This document shows, piece by piece, positions 8,981 through 21,895 of a stretch of DNA of 64,000 nucleotides (position 1 is its first letter; each line of letters opens with the position of its first letter). A program made the translations under genes and the position numbers. This DNA comes from Pseudoteredinibacter isoporae (GTDB taxonomy: Bacteria > Pseudomonadota > Gammaproteobacteria > Pseudomonadales > Cellvibrionaceae). A model generated the notes under the pieces. The model was not told the origin of the DNA and ran no database searches. It worked only from the letters and a program-made list of their open reading frames with translations. The stretch covers positions 744,001 to 808,000 of the forward strand of contig NZ_JAAONY010000002.1 of the NCBI RefSeq assembly GCF_011602085.1, written 5' to 3'.

Positions 8981-10015
8981 TCAGGCGTTTCGAATGGCAT
9001 CAACACTTAAACCGGGCGAGCCCGCAGCGGCCTGCTCGGCTTTCTTGATTAATCCATAAATTCGTCGATTTAAATCCGCGCTGCAATTGTTCTCCTCGGC
9101 CAACTCAATAATCAGCCCCTGAAACTCGTCAATTTCCGTTAGACGCTTTTGTTGTAAATCTTCCCACATAGACGCCCTGGCTTCCGGATCAACCTTTAAC
9201 ATGGAATTGGCAATTCTCTGAAACAGCCAGGTGGGTAAACGCAAAATCCAGCAGAACATTTTCATGCTCACGGGCGCTACGGATTGATGTTTGATCCCCG
9301 CTGCGGCCATCACTCTCATGCTTTCCTCGACCACATGGGCCATCAGGCGGCGCCACTGGGGATCCATTAATTGTTGCCTGACCGGCAATCCACCCAATGC
9401 GTTGATCGCATTGTTGATATTCAGTAATAACTTGCCCCAGGCCACCTCGTTAAAATCCTGTTGAGCGGTAAAGGTAATCAGATCACCACTCAATAGCTTT
9501 GCCAGCTCGGGTTGCCATTCCATAATAATTTCAGCCGTAAAGGTTGTGCGCTGAAAACGATTGCCTTCACTAAGAACTACGTTAAAAGGGATCATGGTAG
9601 CCACAACCGTTTGCTGCAGCTTTTCGCGAAGAATGCGCGGGTTTCGCACACCGTTTTGCAGGCTCATGACAATAGCATGGGCTGGCGCATAGCGAGCGAT
9701 TTCTTCTGCGATCTCTTCAGTAACCAGGCTCTTGGCGGCCAGAATAATGATATCGGCATCGGCCAGACATTCCGGCGAGGTACTCAAGCCAATCTGGTTG
9801 GCATCAAGTGCCATATCCAGTGCTTCACCATCAGCGAGCTTTAAACCACCGTTGCGTATGGCATCAATAATCCGGGGCCTTCCAAGAAGGCAAACCTGAT
9901 GCCCCTGTGCCACCAATAATCCGCCAACAAAGCAGCCGATACTGCCGGCACCGGCAACTACAATCCTGGCGTTTTCGGGAATGTGAACAGAATTCGGGGT
10001 TGAAGTCGTGGTCAT
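8981..10015 (-). CDS. 2-dehydropantoate 2-reductase family protein
   Basis: A 344-residue NADP-binding protein of the ketopantoate reductase family. It has Rossmann GAGSIG at residues 22-27, LGRP, then LAAKS and SLQNGV. The C-terminal helical domain has the catalytic lysine in AWGKLLLNINNAINALGG and a SMWEDLQQKRLTEIDEFQG block with the substrate-binding Ser/Glu. It would reduce 2-dehydropantoate to pantoate, but many paralogues have other 2-oxo-acid substrates. No pan gene is adjacent. It is convergent with the carboxylesterase gene, with a 58-base gap and no clear terminator. The panE symbol is withheld for this reason. Confidence 0.88.
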   Translation of the reverse strand: MTTTSTPNSVHIPENARIVVAGAGSIGCFVGGLLVAQGHQVCLLGRPRIIDAIRNGGLKLADGEALDMALDANQIGLSTSPECLADADIIILAAKSLVTEEIAEEIARYAPAHAIVMSLQNGVRNPRILREKLQQTVVATMIPFNVVLSEGNRFQRTTFTAEIIMEWQPELAKLLSGDLITFTAQQDFNEVAWGKLLLNINNAINALGGLPVRQQLMDPQWRRLMAHVVEESMRVMAAAGIKHQSVAPVSMKMFCWILRLPTWLFQRIANSMLKVDPEARASMWEDLQQKRLTEIDEFQGLIIELAEENNCSADLNRRIYGLIKKAEQAAAGSPGLSVDAIRNA

Positions 10016-10209
10016 TCGGCTTGCCTGCTCTCTTTTATTTTTGATTTTATATTGGTCGTTGAAAAGGTATTACCGCCGCATCGAACGTGAAGCGGCATTG
10101 CGGTAAAAACGACTCTATTGTAGCGAAGTAACAGCAAGAAAAATGTCGCCCACAAGACTATCGGGGGATTTTATCTTCGAATGCCTGTGGACGCAGAGAC
10201 CCTGGTCAG

Positions 10210-11403
10210 TTACGCCATCTGATTCAGAATAACCGCCACAACAACAACCTGTGGCACACAAAGCAAGGGTAAAAACAGGGCTGTCTTCCAGCTCTTCATG
10301 GTGTCTTTAATCACCATGACCTCGGTGTAGTCCGTCGCAACCCCGGTCATCAGGAACGCAAAGCTGTTACCCGGCGCATTGGCCCTTGTCATCAGATCTG
10401 CCGCAATAGGTGTGGAACCTTCGGAGCACACCTCAATAATGGTCGCAGCCAATAGCGTTGCCCCCAGGCCCAGCAAGCTCGGGCCAAAATACTGTTGGAA
10501 ATCATCCAGGCTAACAAAGCCACGAATCAACGCTGCCAGCAATACGCCGAAGAGCAACCAGCGCACCACCATTTTCGAACCACTGATGGCCTCCTCCCAA
10601 ACACTCAGCCACCAGGCTCTATCGATCTTCAGTTCACGCCACTGACGCTTGGCCTCGGGCCAAAATTCAAAGCCCTCTTCGAGTTCTGCCGCAAATGGGT
10701 TCTCAGGCAAATGCCCCTTGCGACTTAACAGATCAAATAAATAGCCGGTTGTAAACGCCAAGGCCATCGATAAAACGATAAACGCCAGCGTCCATTTCCA
10801 ACCAACCAGAGCAATCAGGATCAAGGTCAATGATAGGGAATTCCAAGGGCTGGCCACCAGAAAAGCCATCACCTGCCCCAAACTCGCGCCCTTGCGGTAA
10901 AGCTGCATGGCAACCATCAAAATACCGTGGCTACACAAATCCATTAACACCCCGGCCACCGTGGCGCGCCCCAAACCACTGACGCTGCCACCACGCCCTA
11001 AGATCGACAACACAAAACTTTGGGGAATCTTGGCCAGAAACCCCACGAAGATTGCCGCCAGCACGACACTGAACCACATGGTATTCACCAGCTCATGAAC
11101 CGTATGAGCCATCACGTCCATCGCCGGTGATAAGCGCCACAGGAACACATCGGGTAAACCGGTATCACGCAACCAGCCATCAAAACTCAAGCTGTAGAAA
11201 AACAAGACCAAGAGAAAACAAATCCGCAAAAACCAATCCGGTTTATCTTTAGGTTGATCGCAACAGCTGCTGATTGTTGTTTCCTCTGCCGGAGCACAGC
11301 AACCAGCAGGTGATTCAGAAACAGGCGCTTGGGGTGCGCAGCAACTCGAGGTTTTTGCCTCTTCTGTTTTCTTGCCCGGGTCTTTAGAACAGCAGGAACT
11401 CAT
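10210..11403 (-). CDS. Permease (ArsP/DUF318, SO_0444-like metal efflux) with Cys-pair N-terminus
   Basis: A 397-residue inner-membrane protein with about 8-10 hydrophobic segments. Two internally similar permease blocks are visible: CSHGILMVAMQLYRKGASLG with ASPWNSLSL, and EVCSEGSTPIAADLM with TGVATDYTEV. The soluble N-terminus holds four vicinal cysteine pairs (residues 4-5, 21-22, 35-36, 47-48), suited to binding soft metals. The start overlaps the merR stop by four bases (ATGA), so the two are translationally coupled. The regulator is copper-type, so export of Cu(I), Ag(I) or another thiophilic ion is inferred. ArsP-like export of organoarsenicals is an alternative. About 195 bases downstream to 10015 hold no gene. 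Confidence 0.82.
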   Translation of the reverse strand: MSSCCSKDPGKKTEEAKTSSCCAPQAPVSESPAGCCAPAEETTISSCCDQPKDKPDWFLRICFLLVLFFYSLSFDGWLRDTGLPDVFLWRLSPAMDVMAHTVHELVNTMWFSVVLAAIFVGFLAKIPQSFVLSILGRGGSVSGLGRATVAGVLMDLCSHGILMVAMQLYRKGASLGQVMAFLVASPWNSLSLTLILIALVGWKWTLAFIVLSMALAFTTGYLFDLLSRKGHLPENPFAAELEEGFEFWPEAKRQWRELKIDRAWWLSVWEEAISGSKMVVRWLLFGVLLAALIRGFVSLDDFQQYFGPSLLGLGATLLAATIIEVCSEGSTPIAADLMTRANAPGNSFAFLMTGVATDYTEVMVIKDTMKSWKTALFLPLLCVPQVVVVAVILNQMA

Positions 11404-11831
11404 GATTCATCCTCCCGCTTCTTGGCTACAGGCTTCTCATGCTCAGCCGTGGACAACTCATCGAGAATCGCACACTGCGGCCCCTCATCACCCGCACAGC
11501 GACTGGCCAACCCATTCAAGGTATCGCGCATTGCCTCCAACTCGGCAATCTGGCTTTCCACCTGCTCTACTTTCTCAAGCACCAGAGATTTTACGTGGGA
11601 AGAATGGCGCTGCTGGTTGTCGTAGAGACCAAGAAGCTGACGACACTCCTCGATTCCAAAGCCGGTAGCGCGTGCGCGTTGCAGAAAGCGCAGGGCCTCG
11701 ACATCCCCGTCACTGTAATCGCGATAGCCGTTTTCAGAACGCTTGGCCGGCGCCACCAAACCAATGCTTTCATAGTACCGAATGGTCTTACTGCCAAGCC
11801 CGCAGCGCTTGGCGGCTTCACTGATATTCAT
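11400..11831 (-). CDS. MerR-family regulator, CueR-like monovalent metal sensor
   Basis: A 143-residue protein with an N-terminal winged helix (MNISEAAKRCGLGSKTIRYYESIGLV), a long dimerisation helix and a C-terminal metal loop. Two features match CueR: Ser77 in QRHSSHVK, the position that distinguishes monovalent sensors from Cys in divalent ones, and a Cys-x7-Cys loop (CAGDEGPQC) before AILDEL. It should activate its own operon, encoding itself and the permease, in response to Cu(I), Ag(I) or Au(I). The 19-bp-spacer promoter upstream agrees. Metal specificity is inferred from these residues only. Confidence 0.88.
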   Translation of the reverse strand: MNISEAAKRCGLGSKTIRYYESIGLVAPAKRSENGYRDYSDGDVEALRFLQRARATGFGIEECRQLLGLYDNQQRHSSHVKSLVLEKVEQVESQIAELEAMRDTLNGLASRCAGDEGPQCAILDELSTAEHEKPVAKKREDES

Positions 11832-11897
11832 CGATAGGACCTCACTTCAATTATGGGTTACGCCCACAGACGCAATCCCCGACCTCCATGGCAAGGC

Positions 11898-11928
11898 ATA
11901 CTAAAGGTTCCAGCAACTATAAGGTCAA
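11898..11928 (-). promoter_or_regulatory. MerR-type promoter with 19-bp spacer
   Basis: Reading the minus strand, TTGACC (-35, 11928-11923) is followed after exactly 19 bases by TAGTAT (-10, 11903-11898). The over-long spacer is the hallmark of promoters that MerR-family activators untwist. The spacer contains TTGCTGGAACCTT, close to the copper-box found before copA-type genes. It lies 67 bases upstream of the merR start. The remaining 11929-12104 region is AT-rich with no gene seen. Confidence 0.75.
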
Positions 11929-12104
11929 CCGATGATTTGTACAATGCGGCAAAGTGCCGCTGCAAAAGCCTCCACCAACACTTAACCCTTTGTTTTTATT
12001 GAAAAAGCCATGTTTTAAAACCTCATCATCATTGAATATTGTCAATAAACCCTTATCTCTAATTAGGTAGAAACTTGGAAAGCTCAACATCGGAACGTGA
12101 ACAC

Positions 12105-12626
12105 ATGATTCTCCATCCCCTACTGAAACTTGCTACTGGAATTCTATTCTTTGCCTCGTTGACTTCAGCTAACTCCGTTTCCAATGCCCATTTGTTAAGG
12201 TTATTTCAAGAAGACCAATCAGACAGAGATAGCGGCGTTTTTTTAATGCACAGAGATGCAGAACGCAGAAAACAGGTGGAACAAATGATCGTCGATAATC
12301 TGCTGCTCACAGCAGAAGACTTCTACCGCGCTGCAGTGATATTTCAACACGGACAATCCCCATCGGACTATAAAAAAGCACAACAGCTGGCCTCAAAAGC
12401 AGCCATTCTTAAACCCGATTTTATTGAAGCACGCTGGCTGACCTGTGCTGCGGAAGACCGCTATCTAATAAGTATTGGTGAACCCCAGGTTTGGGGCACC
12501 CAATATTCGGGCTTCGAACCTAGCCTTGAGCCGATTAATCGACACGCAAAAACTGATAAAGAACGTGAAGTCTGTGGACTTCCTCCTCTAAAAGAAATAG
12601 AAATGTCACTCGAAAAGGAGAATTAA
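12105..12626 (+). CDS. Hypothetical secreted protein, resembles DUF6624-type proteins
   Basis: From ATG 12105 this is 173 residues with a signal peptide (MILHPLLKLATGILFFASL...). The frame extends 30 bases upstream to a TTG, but the ATG gives a proper signal. The mature part is helical, with a TPR-like stretch (DYKKAQQLASKAAILKPDFIEARW). It then has AAEDRYLISIGEPQVWGTQ, a pattern reminiscent of DUF6624 proteins. I do not recognise a catalytic motif and assign no function. It is followed 70 bases later by the nitronate monooxygenase gene, with no evidence of functional linkage. Confidence 0.65.
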   Translation: MILHPLLKLATGILFFASLTSANSVSNAHLLRLFQEDQSDRDSGVFLMHRDAERRKQVEQMIVDNLLLTAEDFYRAAVIFQHGQSPSDYKKAQQLASKAAILKPDFIEARWLTCAAEDRYLISIGEPQVWGTQYSGFEPSLEPINRHAKTDKEREVCGLPPLKEIEMSLEKEN

Positions 12627-12696
12627 GCGGAAATTCTTCAGAAGACTCCGAGCAAACTCCTTTAAGAAACCAAAACCCACCAAACCGGACACCTCT

Positions 12697-13758
12697 ATGA
12701 GCATTACCGAAGTACTGGGCATTGATATTCCCCTACTGCAATCACCCATGGCCGGAGCCCAGGATTGGCGCCTCGCTGTCGCGGTTGCAAGGGCTGGCGG
12801 CTTGGGAGCGATCCCCTGTGGCATGCTGGGCCCAGAACAAATTGAAGAGCAAATTCGTGCGTTTCGTGAACACTCCAACGCCAATTACAATTTGAATTTC
12901 TTTTGTCACAACATGCCGGAGCTTAACGAGGAAAGCCTGCAAAAATGGCAGAATCGACTGACGACACATTATCAGGCGCTTAATGTCGCACCGCCGGAAA
13001 CACTGGGAACACTGCGACGCCCTTTTGATCAGACTATTGCAAATATACTCGCCCCCTATCAGCCCCCGGTTATCAGTTTTCATTTTGGCTTACCCAGTGC
13101 CGCGCTCTTGCAGCAGGTAAAATCCTGGGGAACAGTGGTCCTGTCCTCAGCAACGACACTGGAAGAAGCCTTGTATCTGGAAAAGCACGGTGCCGATGCG
13201 ATTATTGCTCAGGGGCTGGAAGCAGGTGGACACAGGGGCATGTTTCTCAATGAAGATCTGAGCAAGCAAATCACCACTACCGAACTTCTGAGTCAATGCA
13301 AAAACAGGGTATCCAAACCTATCATTGCTGCCGGAGGGATAGCGTCCGCCAGTGATATTCTACAAGTAATGGATCTGGGTGCCGAAGCCGTTCAGCTGGG
13401 AACAAATTATCTGCTGTGTGATGAAAGCAACAGCAGTCAGGTTCATCGTGAAGCCATCCTGGACAGCAAACGAACAACGGCACTGACGAATGTATTTTCC
13501 GGTCGACCGGCACGTGGGATTTCCAATAAACTGATGCAAGCACTGAACAATCTCAGTGATGACGCTCCCGAATTCCCGTATGCTACACCGGCGGTCGCTC
13601 CATTAAGAACCAAAGCCGAAGCCAATCAGTCCGGGGATTACAGTCCACTTTGGTCGGGCAGCAATCGCAGTGGCTGTCGAGCCGTTTCCGCAACGACCTT
13701 GAGCCGTGAGCTTTGGAACGAAGTCCTTGCATTAAAGCAAGACCATCACAATCGATAA
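12697..13758 (+). CDS. Nitronate monooxygenase (2-nitropropane dioxygenase family)
   Basis: A 353-residue FMN-dependent TIM-barrel enzyme. Characteristic blocks are LLQSPMAGAQDW near the N-terminus, AGGLGAIPCGML, NLNFFCH, HGADAIIAQGLEAGGHRG with the catalytic His and FMN phosphate loop, and IIAAGGIASASD. Class I members oxidise alkyl nitronates such as propionate-3-nitronate to carbonyls plus nitrite. The in vivo substrate here is not indicated by neighbours. ATG 12697 is the first in frame and precedes the conserved N-terminal strand directly. Length and motifs look intact. Confidence 0.9.
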   Translation: MSITEVLGIDIPLLQSPMAGAQDWRLAVAVARAGGLGAIPCGMLGPEQIEEQIRAFREHSNANYNLNFFCHNMPELNEESLQKWQNRLTTHYQALNVAPPETLGTLRRPFDQTIANILAPYQPPVISFHFGLPSAALLQQVKSWGTVVLSSATTLEEALYLEKHGADAIIAQGLEAGGHRGMFLNEDLSKQITTTELLSQCKNRVSKPIIAAGGIASASDILQVMDLGAEAVQLGTNYLLCDESNSSQVHREAILDSKRTTALTNVFSGRPARGISNKLMQALNNLSDDAPEFPYATPAVAPLRTKAEANQSGDYSPLWSGSNRSGCRAVSATTLSRELWNEVLALKQDHHNR

Positions 13759-13768
13759 GAGTAGAACA

Positions 13769-14053
13769 ATGATTAAACGATGTTTCATGGTCGCGGCTTT
13801 TATGACCGCATTGGCCCTTATTTCATTATCGATTAATTACTTTTTCAGTGTCGGGATATGGGTGTATCAGGTTTTCGCGCTGCCCGGGATATGGTTCCTG
13901 ACCTTTTTCAGTGAGGAAATCAATTTCTGGCCCAAACTGGCTCTGCTGTTAAGTGGACAATTTATTCTGACGGCTATTGCTGCCTATTTTGCGTTTTATG
14001 TATTGCGCTGGATTAAGCAGTTTCAGCAACACCGAACATCAGCAGGACGCTGA
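13769..14053 (+). CDS. Small hypothetical membrane protein
   Basis: A 94-residue protein with two or three hydrophobic helices: about residues 5-25, 30-48 and 60-82. It has a basic C-terminus (RWIKQFQQHRTSAGR), suggesting the tail is cytoplasmic. It starts 11 bases after the nitronate monooxygenase stop with an AAGAG-like ribosome site, so it is probably co-transcribed. No family is recognised. Confidence 0.65.
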   Translation: MIKRCFMVAAFMTALALISLSINYFFSVGIWVYQVFALPGIWFLTFFSEEINFWPKLALLLSGQFILTAIAAYFAFYVLRWIKQFQQHRTSAGR

Positions 14054-14103
14054 GCAGCCCTCAATGTTTTACAGAACCACAAACTCGTAAGGGATAGGAC
14101 ATC

Positions 14104-14718
14104 ATGGAAACGATAAAACCCACAGCAAGATCTCTGGATTCAGGCCGCAATGCAAAACATCTTTCCAGCTACCTGAGTCGACACCTATTATTGTGCCTGA
14201 CAAGCATCCTGATGCTCGCAGGCTGCTCCGAACAACGCCCAGATCTCGACAATCCAATCACCTTTCAGCAGGATTCCCTCCGCTTCAGTTATCCCGGCAA
14301 TTGGAAAATCATCGAAAACCGAAAAGACGAACATATCTGGTACATCAACCTGGAGTCGCCAGGCACGGCCGTTATTACCATAAATATTTTTGATGAAGTT
14401 GATACCATCAGTACAGAAGAATACGCTGAGACGGTTATGGCGGAGCTGGAATCGACATTTGAAGGCTTTATCCATGTCGATAAAAAGAGCGTAGCCCACC
14501 GAAAAACCAAAGCGGGCGATGAGATTAAAATTGTCAGCTACTACTACACTCTGGATATCGCCACCATCAAAGTGCCTCACCTTCAACGGCATCGAAAAAT
14601 CACTTCCGACAGCCAATCACTCTACATGATGACCCAGACCCCCATCGAAGATAAGGCCCTGACCAGCCCGGGCTTTAAGCTTATCAACAGCAGTATAAGC
14701 CTGGCGAATCAGAACTAG
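14104..14718 (+). CDS. Hypothetical lipoprotein (PsbP/DUF1795-like fold possible)
   Basis: A 204-residue protein with a good ribosome site (GGATAGGA before ATG 14104) and a lipobox MLAGC at Cys41 after a long n-region. The mature part, from about ITFQQDSLRFSYPGNWKII, alternates strands and helices. It resembles the PsbP/DUF1795 pattern in which a short beta motif with YPxxW starts the domain; this is a weak resemblance. It ends with a 4-base tail-to-tail overlap with the DUF4269 gene on the other strand. The function is unknown. Confidence 0.7.
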   Translation: METIKPTARSLDSGRNAKHLSSYLSRHLLLCLTSILMLAGCSEQRPDLDNPITFQQDSLRFSYPGNWKIIENRKDEHIWYINLESPGTAVITINIFDEVDTISTEEYAETVMAELESTFEGFIHVDKKSVAHRKTKAGDEIKIVSYYYTLDIATIKVPHLQRHRKITSDSQSLYMMTQTPIEDKALTSPGFKLINSSISLANQN

Positions 14719-15248
14719 TGTTCTGAATTCGTGCTCGAATATTGAGACAGAAGAGCGGCCAACTCCTGATCGCTTTTCGCTTCCAGATGCAATATCGCGC
14801 GATAAGGCTCCCCGTCGATGTCCAGTAATTTACAGATGGCCGCTTCGGGTTTTAAGCCCTGCGCGCGCAATAAACGAACTTTCTGAGCAAACGCGTCTCC
14901 GGCGAGTTCCTTCACCCGCCGCATGATCTGAAAATGCCGATACGCGTTCTGCCTGTGAACCGGTGTTTGAGCACCGTAAATTTCAAACTGAAAACCACCA
15001 AAGAAAAAGCGGCAGAGGCAATAGTCTTCTTGCTGCCGCAATTCAAACCCGCTCTGTGATTTGTAAAGTCGCTTCAGATGCTCCGCAAACCGTTGCGGAT
15101 CTTCATAGCGACAAACAATATCGATGTCACTCTCGGGAGAATGAAAACCCAACAGCAACGTACTGACGACAGCCGCATCATATTCAGCAAGATCGTCTAT
15201 CACCGAAAGCTCATCGATGGTTTTCTTTAGCCCGATCAAATAGTCCAT
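14715..15248 (-). CDS. DUF4269 domain-containing protein (nucleotidyltransferase-like)
   Basis: A 177-residue cytoplasmic protein. LLLGFHSPESDIDIVCRY resembles the G-S/G...DxD active-site region of the nucleotidyltransferase fold, and QFEIYGAQTPVHRQNAYRH is the second conserved block of DUF4269. No partner toxin/antitoxin or substrate gene is apparent. It lies downstream of the czc operon and is separated from it by a terminator. The biochemical activity of this family is not known to me. Confidence 0.82.
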   Translation of the reverse strand: MDYLIGLKKTIDELSVIDDLAEYDAAVVSTLLLGFHSPESDIDIVCRYEDPQRFAEHLKRLYKSQSGFELRQQEDYCLCRFFFGGFQFEIYGAQTPVHRQNAYRHFQIMRRVKELAGDAFAQKVRLLRAQGLKPEAAICKLLDIDGEPYRAILHLEAKSDQELAALLSQYSSTNSEH

Positions 15249-15264
15249 AGTGTTCTGTTGTTGT

Positions 15265-15300
15265 AAAAAAAGGCGCCCGGCAGATAGGTACTCGGACGCC
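15265..15300 (-). terminator. Rho-independent terminator of the czc operon
   Basis: On the minus strand GGCGTCCG (15300-15293) pairs with CGGGCGCC (15279-15272), one G-U included, around a 13-base loop. Seven T residues follow (15271-15265). It lies six bases past the czcA stop. Confidence 0.85.
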
Positions 15301-15306
15301 GTTATT

Positions 15307-19669
<4,363 letters not shown>

Positions 19670-19684
19670 CGTTTATAATCCTGT

Positions 19685-21037
19685 TTAGCTGGCCAGATTG
19701 CGGCCACTGAGACGCTCTAGCTCAATCCACTTCATTCGGAAGTCATTGCGTAATTCAATGAGTTGTCGTTTGATATCCACAACTTGAATTTGAGCGTCCA
19801 GCCATTGCAATAGACTGTACTGCCCCACTTCATAAGCACGTTTGGCCGCAGCCTGATACCGCGAAGCTTGTGGGAGCAAATCATTTTCAATACGAGAAAT
19901 TTGCTCACGGTTATTGAGCAGAGATTGGCGCAGTAACAACAATCGTTGTTGCAACTGCCAGCGCTGACGCGCTTGTTCGGCTTGCTTAATCTGCCAATTG
20001 CCATGGCTTACATTGATATCCGCCTGGGCACGTTCGCCCTGTTGCAGCGGCATCGAGAATTCCAGTAGCAGCGCTTGATCCCGGCTGGCCTGAAAGCGGC
20101 GTAAACCAAGCCCCAGATTCACATCTACCTGTTTTTGACTTTGGCTTAAATGCCAAGCGGCTTCGGCGACGCGACTTTGAGCATTGGCTAATAGATAATC
20201 CGGTGCCGCATTCAAAGCCTCAACGAGCTTTTGCGCTTCAGGCACCTGAAACAGAATGTCATCGCCATCGGCGTGCCACTGCATCGCCTGATCCGCTGCA
20301 CTGGCGTGTTCACCCAGCCACATAGATTGCAAACGCAAGCTCTGCGCCAGTAACTCCCCCTGAACGTTTTCAAGTAAGGCTTTACTGCTCTGAACCTGCA
20401 AACGCATCTTGTCTTTATCAGCTTGGTTTATCGCCCCGGCATTGGCCAAACGCTGAACCGTTTTCAACGCTTTTCGCTGTTCCGTTAGACTCTCTTTCGC
20501 CCACTGTTGAATTGCCTGCAAACGTTGCAGCTGATAAAAATTGCGGCGGGTATTGGCCAGAACCTCCAGTTTTAATACTTCATAAGCCTGTTGCTCTGCG
20601 GCCAATTCCGCATCAACCAGGCTGGCGCGTTTGGCGGCTTTATCGCCACGTTCGAATAATCTTTGGACCTGCACCGTGATTTCAGCGCTATCCACGCCAC
20701 TGAACGGGCCAGTACCCAGAACGTTTTCCACGCTGCCGCTCAGCTGCCAAGCTGGCGGACGCGCTGCGATTAAACGTTTGAGATCGTACTGACGCAGATA
20801 CATAGGAAACTGCTGCAGACGGGGGTTCAGCTCCAAAGCTTTGGCCAACGCTTCGGCCAAGCGGATCGATCGACTTGGCAGCGCCGTTTGCTCACTGGCT
20901 TGCGTAAGCCCATTTGGGGCCACGGCGTCCGATGCCGCCAACCCTGGCCCGCTGGCAATTGCCAGCCCCAGCAGTGACAGCGGCAACAAGGATAAACGTC
21001 GAGTCGACCTCGACGCGGTGTTTTTCGTAAATATCAT
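19685..21037 (-). CDS. czcC: TolC-family outer-membrane channel (CzcC-like)
   Basis: A 450-residue outer-membrane efflux protein from ATG 21037. The frame is open back to a TTG at 21082, but the ATG has AGG just upstream and gives a normal signal peptide (LSLLPLSLLGLAIASGPGLAASD). The mature protein consists of two long coiled-coil hairpin repeats rich in Gln, Leu and Ala (VDAELAAEQQAYEVLKLEVLANTRR), as in TolC/CzcC. It should form the exit duct of the metal pump. Confidence 0.9.
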   Translation of the reverse strand: MIFTKNTASRSTRRLSLLPLSLLGLAIASGPGLAASDAVAPNGLTQASEQTALPSRSIRLAEALAKALELNPRLQQFPMYLRQYDLKRLIAARPPAWQLSGSVENVLGTGPFSGVDSAEITVQVQRLFERGDKAAKRASLVDAELAAEQQAYEVLKLEVLANTRRNFYQLQRLQAIQQWAKESLTEQRKALKTVQRLANAGAINQADKDKMRLQVQSSKALLENVQGELLAQSLRLQSMWLGEHASAADQAMQWHADGDDILFQVPEAQKLVEALNAAPDYLLANAQSRVAEAAWHLSQSQKQVDVNLGLGLRRFQASRDQALLLEFSMPLQQGERAQADINVSHGNWQIKQAEQARQRWQLQQRLLLLRQSLLNNREQISRIENDLLPQASRYQAAAKRAYEVGQYSLLQWLDAQIQVVDIKRQLIELRNDFRMKWIELERLSGRNLAS

Positions 21038-21120
21038 TACCTGACTCCATAGGGTAGACAGGCGCGACGCCGTGCCACCCAAAGTGGTTTTTACCTAAAA
21101 AAGGGAATAAAAACAGGGAG

Positions 21121-21552
21121 TTAGGCGGTAGGTGGAGGTACGGGAGGAGAATACGCCCAGCTGAGGTAATTCGGCATTACCTGGATCGGTATTTCCGGAG
21201 AATCAGAGCTGTAGAGTTGCACACTGGCTAACATGGATTCCAGTTGCAAATGCACATGACTGCCATCGTCATGCTCTTCATTGGTGAGGTCCAGGACAGT
21301 GGAAAACAATCCATCGGTACTCAAGGGCGCCGGGGCTGAACAACTTCCAGCAGATTGCTCTTGATCATTTGAATTCTGATCATGGTGCTGGTCTACAAGA
21401 TCACTTATGCCCACAAACAGCTGCTCATCCGCATGCAGGTGAAAACCTTCGCCGGCATGATGATCGAGGTCAGCCACATAGTGAAAGGCCGCAATGCTGT
21501 TGATCAGCATATGGCTTAACACCATGAATGTGATAAGAAATCGCAGAGCCAC
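21121..21552 (-). CDS. His-rich small protein at head of czc operon (CzcI-like)
   Basis: About 143 residues with an N-terminal hydrophobic segment, then FHYVADLDHHAGEGFHLHADE and DQHHDQNSNDQ, and later EEHDDGSHVHL. It ends in a proline-rich SPPVPPPTA tail. His clusters, small size and location before czcC fit the CzcI-like accessory proteins of czc operons, whose role is thought to be periplasmic metal binding or regulation. The start is uncertain: TTG 21564, GTG 21552 (GGAT six bases upstream, chosen) and ATG 21525 are possible. The 21553-21895 gap holds the divergent czc and ompA upstream regions; I see no gene and no clear promoter there. Confidence 0.65.
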   Translation of the reverse strand: MALRFLITFMVLSHMLINSIAAFHYVADLDHHAGEGFHLHADEQLFVGISDLVDQHHDQNSNDQEQSAGSCSAPAPLSTDGLFSTVLDLTNEEHDDGSHVHLQLESMLASVQLYSSDSPEIPIQVMPNYLSWAYSPPVPPPTA

Positions 21553-21895
21553 AAAACTATCCAATTTGAGTACGGCGGCAAGATTAGCAAAGACAAAGGC
21601 ACGATACCAGCCCTCGCGCCGGTGCTTTTACAGAGCTTTACCCATAAACCTTGCTCGCGTCGCAGGAATCCTCAATCCAAAATTCAACGCGTGAACCGGT
21701 TCCTGTTAAACAAAAATGACACAATTTTCACAATCACTCCATATTCGCTACACAGTTTCGGGGCACTATTTGTATCAGATTTGTAACAACGCTTGTCCGC
21801 TTCATCTGCCATTAATCTTTCGCGTTAACAATGCAATGGAACTGGCCGGGACAAAATTGATCAAAACGGCCAACAGAGAAATTGAGGTATCCATT

